From assembly GCF_008369115.1 (NCBI RefSeq), contig NZ_VOAZ01000003.1, positions 558,001 to 622,000 on the forward strand: a stretch of 64,000 bases of DNA, written 5' to 3'. Below, one piece after another: positions 17,877-28,527 of the stretch. Positions within the stretch are counted from its first letter, which is position 1. Each line of letters begins with the position of its first letter. Position numbers and translations under genes: made by a program. Below the pieces are notes generated by a model. The model was not told the origin of the DNA and ran no database searches. It worked only from the letters and a program-made list of their open reading frames with translations. This DNA is from Psychrobacter sp. ANT_WB68. Its GTDB lineage: Bacteria > Pseudomonadota > Gammaproteobacteria > Pseudomonadales > Moraxellaceae.

Positions 17877-20435
17877 TTAATTGACAGCAACGGCGCGGCG
17901 GGCATGTAAAATACCATGCTGCTGCTCAAGTTTAGCCAGTAATTTAGACAAATGTGCGAGCCCTGATACTTCAATATGAAATTTTAAAAAAGCGATATTG
18001 TCATCATTACTCAATGTTTCAACTTGACGAATATTGACGTTTTCTCTATCAATAATCTGGGTCAAATCACGCAGTAGTCCGCGCCTATCATAAGCTTCTA
18101 TATGAATATCTACCGGTTGATAACGACTCGATTTAACTGTCCAAGCGGCATCAATCTCGCGCTCAGGGTCACGCTCAATCAAGCGCAGATATTCGGGGCA
18201 GCCACGATTATGGACACTGACGCCACGCGACAACGTAATATAGCCTGCGATGGGTTCACCGTGGACGGGATGACAGCAGCCTGCTAGGTTGATTTCGATA
18301 TTATCTAAACCATCGATATGGATTTTATAGGCATCAAGTTTTCCTACATCCCGTGTATCGATACTGGGAGTAAAGTCTTCTTCAGGTCTTTCAGGCTCTA
18401 GATGCAGCTGACGAGAAATATGACTGGTAAGCTGGTTGAGACCAATATCACCGGTCACCAAACCGACGACAATGTCATCAGTGTTATTGACATTAAAATG
18501 CTGAGTATAGTCGTTTAAATCGATACTATTGGGATGGACTGATAAACGCTCAAGCTCTTTGCTGAGCATTTGGCGGCCTATCTCGATATTCTTATCGCGG
18601 TCTTGTTTATTAAACCATTGACGCAGTTTTGAGCGCGCGCGGTTGGTATGGATATAACCAAGCGAGGCGACTAGCCAATCACGGTTAGGCTCACGCGATG
18701 CTTTGGTGATGATTTCAACTTGTTCCCCAGTCTTTAATTGATAAGTCAGCGGTACATAACGCTGATTGACGCGCGCCGCTTGGGCACGGTTACCGACTTG
18801 CGTGTGCACATAGTAAGCAAAATCCAGTACGGTTGCGCCTTTTGGCAGCTCAGTAATATCGCCATCACGACTAAAAATATAAATACGCTCAAGCTCGTCA
18901 AAATCAACCAATTGCTCATCTTCGTCAAATTCGATTTCTTCTAATTCTTCGCCTGTTAATGATGTCGAGCGCGTCTGATTGCGCGTCTCATTATTAATAG
19001 AAAGTAACTGGCGTAATGAGCTGATTCTTTGGTTGAGATAGTTATCTTTTTTATTTTTCAAACCTTCTTTATAGTTGACGTGCGCACACATGCCAAGCTC
19101 GGCTTCAAAGTGCATCTCGTGCGTGCGAATTTGTACTTCAAGTGATTTGTTTTCGGCAATGACTGCGGTATGGAGCGACCGATAGCCGTTAGACTTGGGG
19201 TTGGTAATATAGTCGTCGAATTGCTCAGGAATATAGCGCCATAAACCGTGTACCAGTCCTAAAACGTGATAACAATCTGAAGGGTTGTTGACCAATACTC
19301 GCAGCGCGCGAATGTCATAAAGCTGATCAAAGGATAAACCTTTTAGCTTCATTTTTCGGTAAATAGAGTAGATGTGTTTAACGCGTCCAGAAACCTCGCC
19401 CTCGATACTGGCTTCTGCTAAGGCTGCATTGAGCTTGTCTTGTACACGCTGAATATAGGACTCACGTTCGCTACGTTTCTCTGACAATAGCTTGGCAATC
19501 TCTTTATAGCGCTCAGGCGCAAGATAGCGAAACGCTAGGTCTTCAAGCTCCCACTTTAATTGAGCAATACCGAGTCGGTGTGCCAATGGCGCATAAATAG
19601 TCATGACTTCGCGCGCGACACGATATTGCCGATCTTCATTTGAGAAGGTCAATTCGCGCATGGCAAAGGTACGCTCGGCCAATTTAATCAGCACGACGCG
19701 CACATCATTGGTGACAGAGATGAGCATGCTATAAATATTGGAGAGCTGATCACGCTGGTTATTGACGAAATGATCTTCTAAGCGCTTATTGCTTTCGATG
19801 ATTTCGGACAGCTTCCCCATTGCCAAGGTATCTTTGACCAAGGTTGAGATATCAGCACCGAATTTTTTTTCAATCTCAGCTAAGCTGATGATCGATTTAC
19901 GAGCGCTGCGATACAGCATCGCCGCGACGAGTGCATTTTCATCTTGATAAAGATAGGTCAGGATATCGGTCATCGCAATACCTGTGATGTAAGCACCTGA
20001 GCGCTCAGATTCACTGGTATTCATATGACTGCGGATAAATTCGCAAGCAACGCTAAGGTTAGGCACAGACTCTTGGCCGATACGCTTTGCGACATTATCA
20101 AGCCAAGTAGGGACGTCGATATTTATCTGATCTAAATCAATCGCTTCAAGCTCTTTGGTTGAAAGTGTTGAGGTATTATCAAGAAGCTGACTGTCTAAAT
20201 ACTCATTGTTGAGGTTCGGGTCATGGCTATGATAATCATACTGAGCAGAGCGATCAAAGGTGGTATGCAGCTTGTGAGTGGACAGCTGATACTTAATATC
20301 GAGTGGAATTTGGGCATAGCTATTGGCAGACTGATGAGAGCGTTGGCTCGCGACCAGCTGTGCTGCCAATGTTGCGCTATCGGCTTGAGTAGTTTGTCCA
20401 TCTACCAGCGGTAATCCTTCACGAATTTTTACCAT
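17877..20435 (-). CDS. relA: GTP pyrophosphokinase RelA, (p)ppGpp synthetase
   Basis: RelA makes (p)ppGpp on ribosomes carrying uncharged tRNA. In the 852-residue protein the N-terminal HD domain is degenerate: where hydrolases have an HD..ED motif this one reads MLYRSARKSII, so hydrolysis is not expected. The synthetase domain has RVKHIYSIYRKM, then QFDDYITNPKSNGYRSLHT, with FDDY at 406-409, and EVQIRTHEMH. The FDD acidic motif marks a RelA rather than a SpoT. TGS (~525-590), the Cys-containing zinc-binding segment AGCCHPVHGEPI, and a terminal ACT domain follow. AGAGGAGC precedes ATG. The residue before FDD is Gln, where many RelA proteins have Glu. Confidence 0.95.
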   Translation of the reverse strand: MVKIREGLPLVDGQTTQADSATLAAQLVASQRSHQSANSYAQIPLDIKYQLSTHKLHTTFDRSAQYDYHSHDPNLNNEYLDSQLLDNTSTLSTKELEAIDLDQINIDVPTWLDNVAKRIGQESVPNLSVACEFIRSHMNTSESERSGAYITGIAMTDILTYLYQDENALVAAMLYRSARKSIISLAEIEKKFGADISTLVKDTLAMGKLSEIIESNKRLEDHFVNNQRDQLSNIYSMLISVTNDVRVVLIKLAERTFAMRELTFSNEDRQYRVAREVMTIYAPLAHRLGIAQLKWELEDLAFRYLAPERYKEIAKLLSEKRSERESYIQRVQDKLNAALAEASIEGEVSGRVKHIYSIYRKMKLKGLSFDQLYDIRALRVLVNNPSDCYHVLGLVHGLWRYIPEQFDDYITNPKSNGYRSLHTAVIAENKSLEVQIRTHEMHFEAELGMCAHVNYKEGLKNKKDNYLNQRISSLRQLLSINNETRNQTRSTSLTGEELEEIEFDEDEQLVDFDELERIYIFSRDGDITELPKGATVLDFAYYVHTQVGNRAQAARVNQRYVPLTYQLKTGEQVEIITKASREPNRDWLVASLGYIHTNRARSKLRQWFNKQDRDKNIEIGRQMLSKELERLSVHPNSIDLNDYTQHFNVNNTDDIVVGLVTGDIGLNQLTSHISRQLHLEPERPEEDFTPSIDTRDVGKLDAYKIHIDGLDNIEINLAGCCHPVHGEPIAGYITLSRGVSVHNRGCPEYLRLIERDPEREIDAAWTVKSSRYQPVDIHIEAYDRRGLLRDLTQIIDRENVNIRQVETLSNDDNIAFLKFHIEVSGLAHLSKLLAKLEQQHGILHARRAVAVN

Positions 20436-20830
20436 AGCCCGCTCCTCTTAGCTATTCAAAATTGATCATAGCCTCATTTGTCATGCAAAATTAAACTTTG
20501 CGATAGGTAAATGACCGCTAAAAATCAATTCAGCCGCTAAAAATCCATTTCTAGCAGCCATAAAATTACAGGTATACAAAATATATAAAATCATGAGTAC
20601 GCACACTCATGATATTTCGATTAAGAAAGTCTAAGTATATGAGTTATCATTATCGCATTTTGCAATGACAAATCAAGCAAGGCTCTGTAATGATCCTGTC
20701 AGTCTCAATAACATAACGCATTGTCCACCTTATTGCTCAGTCCATTTTTGAATAAAGCAATGCGGTTAAAAATAAACGTTATGATTTTGAAAACATCATG
20801 CTCAACAACATCAGTCGTTTAAAATTGCGA
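20436..20830. other. rlmD-relA intergenic region with inverted and direct repeats
   Basis: 395 bp with no gene. ATCATGAGT/ACTCATGAT (20590-20598, 20605-20613, loop ACGCAC) is a perfect 9-bp inverted repeat. On the minus strand a T-rich stretch follows, so it may terminate rlmD. CCGCTAAAAATC occurs twice, 19 bp apart (20515-20526 and 20534-20545), about 80-110 bp before the relA start, and could be a binding site. Confidence 0.45.
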
Positions 20831-22372
20831 CTAAGCTGAAACTTTCTCAAAGCGGGCGATTGACTCGACGTGACCGGTATGACAAAACATATCCATCACA
20901 CCCGCATGTGTTAAACGGTAACCTTGCTCCAATAAGGCTTTGGTATCGCGCGCGAGGGTAGCAGGATTACAAGACACATAGACAATACGTTCGGCGTTAA
21001 ACTTAGGCAGATACTGCATGATCTCCCATGCGCCCGAACGTGGTGGGTCAATCAATAGCGCATCAAAGCCTTGATTGGCCCAAGGTTTATCGGTGCAATC
21101 TTGCGTTAAATCTTGGCTATAAAACTCAGTATTATTAATTCCATTACGACGTGCGTTATCGGCAGCGCGCGCGGTCATAGCTTCACTGCCTTCAACGCCA
21201 ACCACCGAGCCAGTTTCGCCGACTAAACGCGCAAGTGGTAAGCTGAAGTTACCCAAACCACTGAATAAATCTAATACGCGTTCGCCCGCTTTTAAGTCTA
21301 ATAAGTCACAAGCAAGTTTGGTCATCTGACGGTTTACTGATAAATTGACTTGAGTAAAATCCGTTGGGATAAACTCAAAGGTCAAATCATACTCGGGTAA
21401 TTGATAATACAAGCGCCCAAACTGCTCACTCATATCATCATTCTCAGTCAAGGCAATGCGCTGAATGCTATCGGCACCTTTTGACTGTAAATATAACTGC
21501 CAGTTGCGCGCTGCAAAAAACGTTTTTAGCTTCTCGATATCAGCATCTGATAATGGTGCCAGATTACGCACGATAAGGGCAACGGGCTGATTGCCATCAG
21601 GTAGTGCTGGCATCTCTTCACCCATAGCTAGTTCGAGCTGGGCAATTTTGTCACGGCTCTCTAAGGTGCTAATAAGTGCTTTTAAATTTTCAATCTCAAA
21701 ACCAATCCGCGGGTCTAAGATATGACACTCATTTAATTCCGCTAAAAAGTTACTCGAGCGCTCACGGAAACCAACCAAAGCAGTTTCTTTTTTGGCGACA
21801 TAACGGACACCCAATCTTGCTTTGGTACGGTAACCTAAGCGATCACCAACTACCGGTGCGAGCCAATGATCTGGTTCGACATTGGCTTGATGGATAAGCA
21901 TTTCAGCAAGCACAGATTGCTTAAAAGTGATTTGACCGTCTGGCTGCCAATGTTGCAGATTACAGCCACCGCAAACGCCAAAATGCGGGCAGGGCGGTAC
22001 CGCGCGCTCAGGGTTTGGATTTGCAGTAATACTTACGGCATCACCTTCTTCAAAACTGGTGCGACTGTTGGTAATTTTGACTAAAGAGCTTTCACCTGGT
22101 AGCGCGAAGCTGACAAAAATCTTTTTGCCATGTTTATCTTCGATATGACCATCCGCTTCACCAAAACCATTGCCATATACTGCAACACCGCGACCATCAT
22201 GTGACAGGCCATCGATTGTAAAGGGTAGTGGCTCAGCGTCTTTTAAACGGCGACGCGTTTTTGATGACGGTTTAGATTTTTTCTTGCTCGGTGGAATGGT
22301 AATGGTCTGAGTCTCGTTAGGCTGTTGAGGGGTATCTAATAGGGTAGACGTGCTTGAATCGGTGGGTTGCAT
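20831..22372 (-). CDS. rlmD: 23S rRNA (uracil-1939-C5)-methyltransferase RlmD
   Basis: RlmD (RumA) methylates U1939 of 23S rRNA using S-adenosylmethionine and carries a 4Fe-4S cluster. The 513-residue protein has a basic low-complexity N terminus ([18 protein letters not shown]), a TRAM-type OB domain (~50-115), the cluster motif [10 protein letters not shown] (~126-135, with a further Cys downstream at NECHI), the SAM motif [16 protein letters not shown], and the catalytic [13 protein letters not shown] near 464-476. It lies between relA and the exonuclease gene, an arrangement also known from Acinetobacter. Confidence 0.95.
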   Translation of the reverse strand: MQPTDSSTSTLLDTPQQPNETQTITIPPSKKKSKPSSKTRRRLKDAEPLPFTIDGLSHDGRGVAVYGNGFGEADGHIEDKHGKKIFVSFALPGESSLVKITNSRTSFEEGDAVSITANPNPERAVPPCPHFGVCGGCNLQHWQPDGQITFKQSVLAEMLIHQANVEPDHWLAPVVGDRLGYRTKARLGVRYVAKKETALVGFRERSSNFLAELNECHILDPRIGFEIENLKALISTLESRDKIAQLELAMGEEMPALPDGNQPVALIVRNLAPLSDADIEKLKTFFAARNWQLYLQSKGADSIQRIALTENDDMSEQFGRLYYQLPEYDLTFEFIPTDFTQVNLSVNRQMTKLACDLLDLKAGERVLDLFSGLGNFSLPLARLVGETGSVVGVEGSEAMTARAADNARRNGINNTEFYSQDLTQDCTDKPWANQGFDALLIDPPRSGAWEIMQYLPKFNAERIVYVSCNPATLARDTKALLEQGYRLTHAGVMDMFCHTGHVESIARFEKVSA

Positions 22373-22449
22373 AAACCTGCCTTAATAATAAATAACTAAA
22401 AATGAGTGAGACGCTGTTTCTTAAGACATCATTTTGATGACGACGTCTG

Positions 22450-23274
22450 CTATGGTCTTGGCGCAGAGGACCAATCAGCAATAAATTCTTGATGGCGTGG
22501 ACTGCCATCTGCTTGGGTATATTTTGCTAAATAATCTCGGCTTTGCTGCTGCCACGCATCAAAATCTGGTGAGGATAATTGACCAGTTAAACGTAACCAG
22601 CGCAGATATATCAGCCACGTATTCATCACATCGGATTCGCAATATATTGACAGCGTTTGCCAATCACCCTTGCTGACCAGATCGCCAACCATGCTGCCAT
22701 CAACATCTGTCTTACCGGGTAATCCATATAAGCTGGCAACGACATCCATGGCTTCGCGGCGGCTGGCACCGTATTGGCTAAACCTGTCCATCAAATCAAG
22801 ATGGCGACTGTGGAAACGATTGACATAATTATCAAAGCGCATGTTTTTGATGCGTTCGCCTTCTTCAAATAACCACGGCGCTGATAAGTCATACTGCATC
22901 GCGCGATAAATAAGCACGGGGATATCAAAGCCCGAGCCGTTCCAGCTAATCAGCTGTGGCAGCTTTTCAAGATCACTGAATGCGCGAAAGAATTTGCTAA
23001 GAATGTCTTTTTCGCTAAACTTATCGGCAGTTAAAGAAAATAAAGAAAATTGACCGTCTTTAATATATAACGCCGAAATACAAACAATACGCTGCAACGG
23101 CAAACGCATAAAATCGTGACCTGCTTCTTGGATGCGAATTGCCGTCAACGCGCTTAAGGCATCGGTATCGTTTAGATCAGCCAATTGCGGATAAATACGG
23201 CGGGCAGCATCGGTATCGGCAACCGTCTCAATATCAAAGACCAATATAGGTTTGGACGAAAGGGCGTTTGACAT
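22450..23274 (-). CDS. Predicted 3'-5' exonuclease, PolB-like DEDD family
   Basis: A 274-residue protein with a DnaQ-like DEDD fold related to the proofreading domain of family B polymerases. Exo I is ILVFDIETVAD (~10-20), Exo II is ISWNGSGFDIPVLIYRA (~108-124), and the Exo III region is YCESDVMNTWLIYLRWL (~212-228). It is a stand-alone exonuclease with no polymerase domain; the cellular role of this family is not settled. The gene ends 77 bp before rlmD on the same strand and starts 79 bp after cysM, so the three may be co-transcribed. Confidence 0.85.
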   Translation of the reverse strand: MSNALSSKPILVFDIETVADTDAARRIYPQLADLNDTDALSALTAIRIQEAGHDFMRLPLQRIVCISALYIKDGQFSLFSLTADKFSEKDILSKFFRAFSDLEKLPQLISWNGSGFDIPVLIYRAMQYDLSAPWLFEEGERIKNMRFDNYVNRFHSRHLDLMDRFSQYGASRREAMDVVASLYGLPGKTDVDGSMVGDLVSKGDWQTLSIYCESDVMNTWLIYLRWLRLTGQLSSPDFDAWQQQSRDYLAKYTQADGSPRHQEFIADWSSAPRP

Positions 23275-23353
23275 AAATAATCCTACCTAACTGTTGGCTT
23301 ATGATGGGAGAGCCCATACTTTTGCATTGTGCGTACTTTCTCTTTCATGCTTT

Positions 23354-24340
23354 TTATTTTGCACTATCGAGGCTGTCATTAATTTTGCTGTTATCAACAA
23401 CGTTGTCAGTAACATTATACAAGCCGGTCGACAAATAACGATCGCCGCGATCACAAACGATAAAGGCGATGACCGCATTTGGATTTTCTTTTGCTACTTC
23501 CACGGCTGCCCATGCGGCCGCGCCTGAAGAGACGCCAGCAAAAATACCTTCAGTTTTGGCGAGTTTACGCATATAGACTTCGGCGACATGTTGATCGACA
23601 TCCATGATGTCATCAATCAAGTCGGCTTCAAAAATGCCGGGCATGTAGGCGGCAGGCCAGCGGCGAATACCCGCGATAGACGCTTCTTCATCAGGCTGCA
23701 GGCCGATGATTTTAACATCAGGGTTTTGCTCTTTCAGGTATTGCGCCACGCCAGTGATGGTGCCGGTGGTACCCATAGAGCTGATAAAGTGAGTGATTTT
23801 ACCATCCGTTTGTTGCCATAGTTCAGGACCGGTGGTCAGATAATGCGCTTGTTTATTATCAGGATTATTAAATTGGTCTAAAACGATACCTTTACCATCC
23901 GCTTGCATCTGCAGCGCCATATCGCGTGCTGCCTCCATGCCTTCGTCGACTTCGATTAACGTTGCACCGTAAGCTATCATGGCGTCTTTACGCTCTTGGG
24001 TCGAATTGGTTGGCATCAGTAGGGTTATAGGATACCCGCGCATCGCAGCAACCATTGCCAAAGCTATGCCCGTATTACCACTGGTGGCCTCAATCAACAT
24101 ATCACCCGGTTTGATATCACCGCGCAACTCAGCTTGATAAATCATATTAAACGCTGGACGGTCTTTGACCGAACCGGCAGGATTATTGCCTTCAAGCTTA
24201 GCGAGTAATACAGCCCCATTAGTAATCTGCTCTTGCTCAGGCAGGCGTTGCAATTGAACCAATGGCGTCTTACCCACGCAATCAGCAAGGTCAGTGATTT
24301 GCGTGATAAAATTGGCTTTTGACTGGGCCGTAGCGGACAT
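23354..24340 (-). CDS. cysM: Cysteine synthase B (O-acetylserine sulfhydrylase)
   Basis: CysM is a PLP enzyme that makes cysteine from O-acetylserine with sulfide or thiosulfate. The 328-residue protein has the PLP Lys in AGSVKDRPAFNMI (~55-67), the Asn loop EATSGNTGIALAM, the phosphate loop SSMGTTGTITGVA, and late FAGVSSGAAAWAA. The TSGNTG loop and the segment MPTNSTQERKDAMIAYGA fit CysM better than CysK. AAGGA precedes ATG 24340 by 7 bp. It is divergent from gacS, a pairing also seen in Acinetobacter and Pseudomonas. Confidence 0.93.
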   Translation of the reverse strand: MSATAQSKANFITQITDLADCVGKTPLVQLQRLPEQEQITNGAVLLAKLEGNNPAGSVKDRPAFNMIYQAELRGDIKPGDMLIEATSGNTGIALAMVAAMRGYPITLLMPTNSTQERKDAMIAYGATLIEVDEGMEAARDMALQMQADGKGIVLDQFNNPDNKQAHYLTTGPELWQQTDGKITHFISSMGTTGTITGVAQYLKEQNPDVKIIGLQPDEEASIAGIRRWPAAYMPGIFEADLIDDIMDVDQHVAEVYMRKLAKTEGIFAGVSSGAAAWAAVEVAKENPNAVIAFIVCDRGDRYLSTGLYNVTDNVVDNSKINDSLDSAK

Positions 24341-25014
24341 AAGGTATCCTTAATTATTAGTGTCTTAAAAATGGTTGTTAAAATAAGCTTCTTAAATATG
24401 GTTTTTAAATGATGCTAATTTTTCATATGTCATGGCTTAAGTTTGAAATGCTTATTTCTTAAGCGATATGTTCTACACTGGCTTATTCGATAAAGGCTTT
24501 AGCATTAAGGCATTGTTTTTATTATTTGACAGTAATTTGCATCGTCATTTTTAGCAAGCGTTTATAATAATGCTTTAAGATGGCATCCATAATCGGTCAA
24601 CCACTCATGACTGTTAGGTGTTTATGATGACCAATAAAAAGTTGCGTCATTATATCATTTTGTTTTCAGCTGCGCTTAATGCATAAAATTTTATTGCTGA
24701 TGGCTCGTTTGTTTATATTCATTGATAAATCAACTGCTAAGAACGGCTGGTTTAGCAGGCACTGCTCAGCCATCACTTTTACATGATGACTGTTAATCAA
24801 TAAAGCTAACTAGAACCGTTTAGCTAATGAATGGCTAACGGCCTCTAATAGAATCCTGTTAAGATAATCTCAAATTTTATTTGATGGCTTTATTTATCAA
24901 TGGATAATTAATAGCTCTATTAATGAGTGTATTCATTCTCTCATTAATACTGGTGCATCAATAAAAGCATCGCAAAAATCTATTCTGCAAATATCAGTGG
25001 AGAGTAATCCCAGC
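24341..25014. other. Divergent cysM/gacS intergenic region
   Basis: 674 bp, strongly AT-rich and with stop codons in all frames over short distances. I see no RNA gene, terminator or clear operator. The promoters of cysM and gacS must lie here. Confidence 0.5.
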
Positions 25015-28000
25015 ATGGCTTACAAAAAACGTTTTGATACCAGTAGTGCTTATGGTCAGCTGATTATATTGGTGTTTTTGCCGATTTGTTTATTGGCAGC
25101 GGTGGGCGGCATTTTGGTATTTTACGAAACCATGCGCGCCAGTAATTCTGAACAAGAAGTATTAGCAGAAGCAGTGCTTATTCGTTATACGCCTGCAATT
25201 GTGGATCTGATTCCTGAGCTGTTAGAGCAAGAGCTAGAGCAGGAAAAAACGGCCAACAGTAAAAGTAAGACAGACAATACATCGCAAGTGGCGATAGCGA
25301 CGCTAGAAGGTATTCAAGATAGGCTTGGGCGCATGCAGTCTGAGCAGCATGTCCAGCGTATTGCGATTATTAATCAAAACAATGAAGTGCTGGCCAGTGT
25401 CGGCTACGGTATCGATGAGGCATGGCCGCTGATAGAGTCATCAGAGCGTTTTTTATCGCAAAAACCAACGCCTATTGGCACGGCTTACGGCAGTAACTTG
25501 GGCGATTTTGACGGGCAGCAATTGTGGCTCATGGTTGATATGGATAACGAGCCGCTTTATATCGCCCGTTATCGTATTGCGATGGCACTGGCGATTACTG
25601 GTTTATTCACTATTTTAATCTTATTGTTAAGTTTAAACATCTATTCAAAACGTTGGATTGCGCCGATCTACGAGTTGCGCCTGCAATTACAACGTACCCA
25701 TGCTGAAAATCTATATCAGCCCATTCCCGTTGAATCAAATGGTGAGCTGAATTTATTACAGCAAGATTTAGTCAAAACCTTACGCCGTCTACATGCCAGC
25801 TTCCAAGATTTGAAAGATCATGCTGAGCAAACTGAGGATGATTTGCGTTTGGCATTCGATGAGATGGAGATGCAAAACATCTCTATTCGTAATGCGCGTG
25901 ATGCTGCCATCTCAACCAGCCAAGCAAAATCTGCATTTTTGGCCAATATTAGCCATGAGCTACGTACACCATTAAATAGTATTGATGGTTTTATTAATCT
26001 GCTGGCACGGCATGGCGAGCTCAACCCTGAACAAGATTTGTACGTGCAAACGATTCGTAAGTCGTCGGCGCATTTATTGGCATTGGTCAATGATGTGTTG
26101 GATTTTTCTAAGATTGAAGCGGGTAAACTGGTACTTGACCGGCACGAATTTGACCTTTATGACACCATTTATGATGTGGTTGATATGCTATCGCCGGTCT
26201 CTGCAGAGAAAGGTTTGCGCATGGCGGTGCTGTTTTATAATGATGTACCGATGCGCATCAACGGTGATGCCCTGCGCCTCAAACAAGTACTGACCAATAT
26301 CGTCGGTAATGCGATCAAATTCACTGATAGCGGCGATGTGGTCGTGCGCGTCAGCTTAGACGATCATCGCGACAATTATTTGATGATTAGCGTGCAAGAT
26401 AGCGGTAAAGGTATCTCGCTGTCTGACCAAAAAATGCTCTTTCAAAGCTTTAGCCAAGGCGATCCATCAATTACGCGTCAATATGGTGGTACCGGCTTGG
26501 GTCTGGTTATCTCCAAACAATTAACGCGTCTGATGGGCGGTGATATCGGTTTTTACGATAATATACAAGAGAATATCTCTAACCAAGGGGCGACGTTTTG
26601 GTTCCGAATGCCAGCACATGTCGATGTCTTGGAGGCGGCGACCGGACAAACCATTGAGTTGCCGGTGTTAGCACCGCTTGCCAGTGACACTGACGAGTTT
26701 AATGTGTTGGTTTGGATCAATCATATGGCTTCGATACAAGTGCTTAAAGCCAGCTTGCAACATCTACCGATTACGCTCACCCAAGCCAACTCTTTGCCTG
26801 GTGTACTTGAGTCGCTCAAAGAGCGCGGCAATTATTGGGATTGGGTTATCGTTGATGATGATACCCAAGACGATATGATGGCGCTGCTCAAACAGATTCG
26901 TCTGCATTATCAGGGTAAGTTGGCGGTATTTGGCTATCAAGTAGCCGCTGACCAAGCGCTGCTCAATCGATATCATGCCAATATTTTGTATGAACCCTTA
27001 GATAAAAGGCAGCTCTATGCCATGCTTGATACGCAAAAGCGCAGCGTTCCTAGTGGTGTTCAAGAGCCGCGTTGGAAGGGTGTCACCGTTCTAGCAGTTG
27101 ACGATCATCTGCCAAACTTACTGGTGCTTGATGCGCTGCTAAGCGAGCTTGGTATTCATGTCATTACTGCAAGTAGTGGTTTTGATGCGATAGAAATCAT
27201 CAGTAAGCAGCAAGCTAAATATATTAAAACTGCTAAGACTGAAAAACAAAGTCTGTCGAAGAAAACCCAAATATCTAAAGCCGAAACCCGTGACGATGTC
27301 AGTAAGTCGACGGTTGGATCGTTACCTCTTGACGATACTACGGCAGAAGATAAAGGCGGTACGACGCACAAAAATAGCATTGATCTGATCTTTATGGATA
27401 TTCAAATGCCACGCATGTCTGGGCATGAGGCGGCGCGTCAAATTCGTAATATCGAAACACCTGATCATCATATTCCTATTATTGCCTTAACGGCTCATGG
27501 CTTAGCGGATGAACGAGAGAAGCTGATTGCTAGCGGCATTAATGATTATGTCGGTAAGCCGATTAGCCAACCACAGTTGCTACAAGTGCTACAAAAATGG
27601 CTTGGCCGTACCACTTCAGTGCCGTCATTAACCGCCCTCACGAACGATGATTTACATGCTGTGAATTCGCCCAGTTCTGATTTCCAAAGCCCCAATTTCA
27701 ACCATCCATTGACGCAAAATTCTTCAACAGCGTATTCAGACCTAACAGCCAAGACTTATCCTATGGTGAGAGGCGATGACAGTAACCGCCATGCTCACTC
27801 TAATGCGAATGCCGCCTATTCTAATATGGATGCTGAAGTGATGGGTCCGGCAAAGATTACCCGACCTTTATCGCTAAAGAAAATCCGCGATGACTATTTA
27901 CGTGACAGTCAGCCGCGTGAAGACTACAGGCGTGAGACTCCGCGTGAGACTCCGCGCGAGACCCAGCCCCGCTATGAAAATCTGCGTTATCAAGGGCAGG

Positions 28001-28527
28001 GCAAAGCATCATTGGTTTATCCACCCTATCAAAGGACACATAGTGGCAAAGATGAGAAAACTGTAAATACAGCACAAGGGCAAAACAATGCGGACTTGGG
28101 CATAAATTCTCTTGATACTTCGGAGATTTTAAATTGGCAAGATGCGTTGACGCGCTCAGCCAATAAGCCTGATTTGGCTGCCAAACTGATCATTATGATG
28201 CTCGATACCATCAATGATGAAAAGCAGGCATTGACGCAGGCGTGGGAGAGTCGCAACCGTAGTGCGCTTGCTCAAATCGCCCATCGTATATTAGGTGGCA
28301 GTCGCTATACGGGCGTGCCGCAATTACGTCAGGCCAGCCAAGACCTAGAGGATAAATGCTTATTGAATATTCAACATACCACGCCCGCTCAATTTGCGAT
28401 GCTTGAACCTTATTATGACGCGCTGTTGACCGCGTTAAATAACTTACAAACATTGGATTTATCTGCTTATCCGCAGCTCAATTATCATCGTCTAAGTGAA
28501 AATGATATGACGTGGAAAATGATTTAG
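25015..28527 (+). CDS. gacS: Hybrid sensor histidine kinase GacS/BarA
   Basis: GacS/BarA is the tripartite kinase that phosphorylates GacA/UvrY and drives the CsrA-sRNA switch. The 1170-residue protein has TM1 (~12-35), a periplasmic loop, TM2 (~190-213), HAMP, HisKA with SHELRTPLN (phospho-His 314), HATPase (NAIKFT, GTGLGLVISKQL), a degenerate receiver-like stretch, a full receiver (Asp pair 696-697, phospho-Asp 795 in FMDIQMPRMSG, Lys in GKPIS) and an HPt with AHRILGG (His 1090). A charged linker of about 55 residues is inserted within the receiver, and a ~190-residue low-complexity linker with RETP repeats precedes HPt. GGAGAG favours ATG 25015 over GTG 24997. The response regulator is not in the window. 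Confidence 0.93.
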   Translation: MAYKKRFDTSSAYGQLIILVFLPICLLAAVGGILVFYETMRASNSEQEVLAEAVLIRYTPAIVDLIPELLEQELEQEKTANSKSKTDNTSQVAIATLEGIQDRLGRMQSEQHVQRIAIINQNNEVLASVGYGIDEAWPLIESSERFLSQKPTPIGTAYGSNLGDFDGQQLWLMVDMDNEPLYIARYRIAMALAITGLFTILILLLSLNIYSKRWIAPIYELRLQLQRTHAENLYQPIPVESNGELNLLQQDLVKTLRRLHASFQDLKDHAEQTEDDLRLAFDEMEMQNISIRNARDAAISTSQAKSAFLANISHELRTPLNSIDGFINLLARHGELNPEQDLYVQTIRKSSAHLLALVNDVLDFSKIEAGKLVLDRHEFDLYDTIYDVVDMLSPVSAEKGLRMAVLFYNDVPMRINGDALRLKQVLTNIVGNAIKFTDSGDVVVRVSLDDHRDNYLMISVQDSGKGISLSDQKMLFQSFSQGDPSITRQYGGTGLGLVISKQLTRLMGGDIGFYDNIQENISNQGATFWFRMPAHVDVLEAATGQTIELPVLAPLASDTDEFNVLVWINHMASIQVLKASLQHLPITLTQANSLPGVLESLKERGNYWDWVIVDDDTQDDMMALLKQIRLHYQGKLAVFGYQVAADQALLNRYHANILYEPLDKRQLYAMLDTQKRSVPSGVQEPRWKGVTVLAVDDHLPNLLVLDALLSELGIHVITASSGFDAIEIISKQQAKYIKTAKTEKQSLSKKTQISKAETRDDVSKSTVGSLPLDDTTAEDKGGTTHKNSIDLIFMDIQMPRMSGHEAARQIRNIETPDHHIPIIALTAHGLADEREKLIASGINDYVGKPISQPQLLQVLQKWLGRTTSVPSLTALTNDDLHAVNSPSSDFQSPNFNHPLTQNSSTAYSDLTAKTYPMVRGDDSNRHAHSNANAAYSNMDAEVMGPAKITRPLSLKKIRDDYLRDSQPREDYRRETPRETPRETQPRYENLRYQGQGKASLVYPPYQRTHSGKDEKTVNTAQGQNNADLGINSLDTSEILNWQDALTRSANKPDLAAKLIIMMLDTINDEKQALTQAWESRNRSALAQIAHRILGGSRYTGVPQLRQASQDLEDKCLLNIQHTTPAQFAMLEPYYDALLTALNNLQTLDLSAYPQLNYHRLSENDMTWKMI

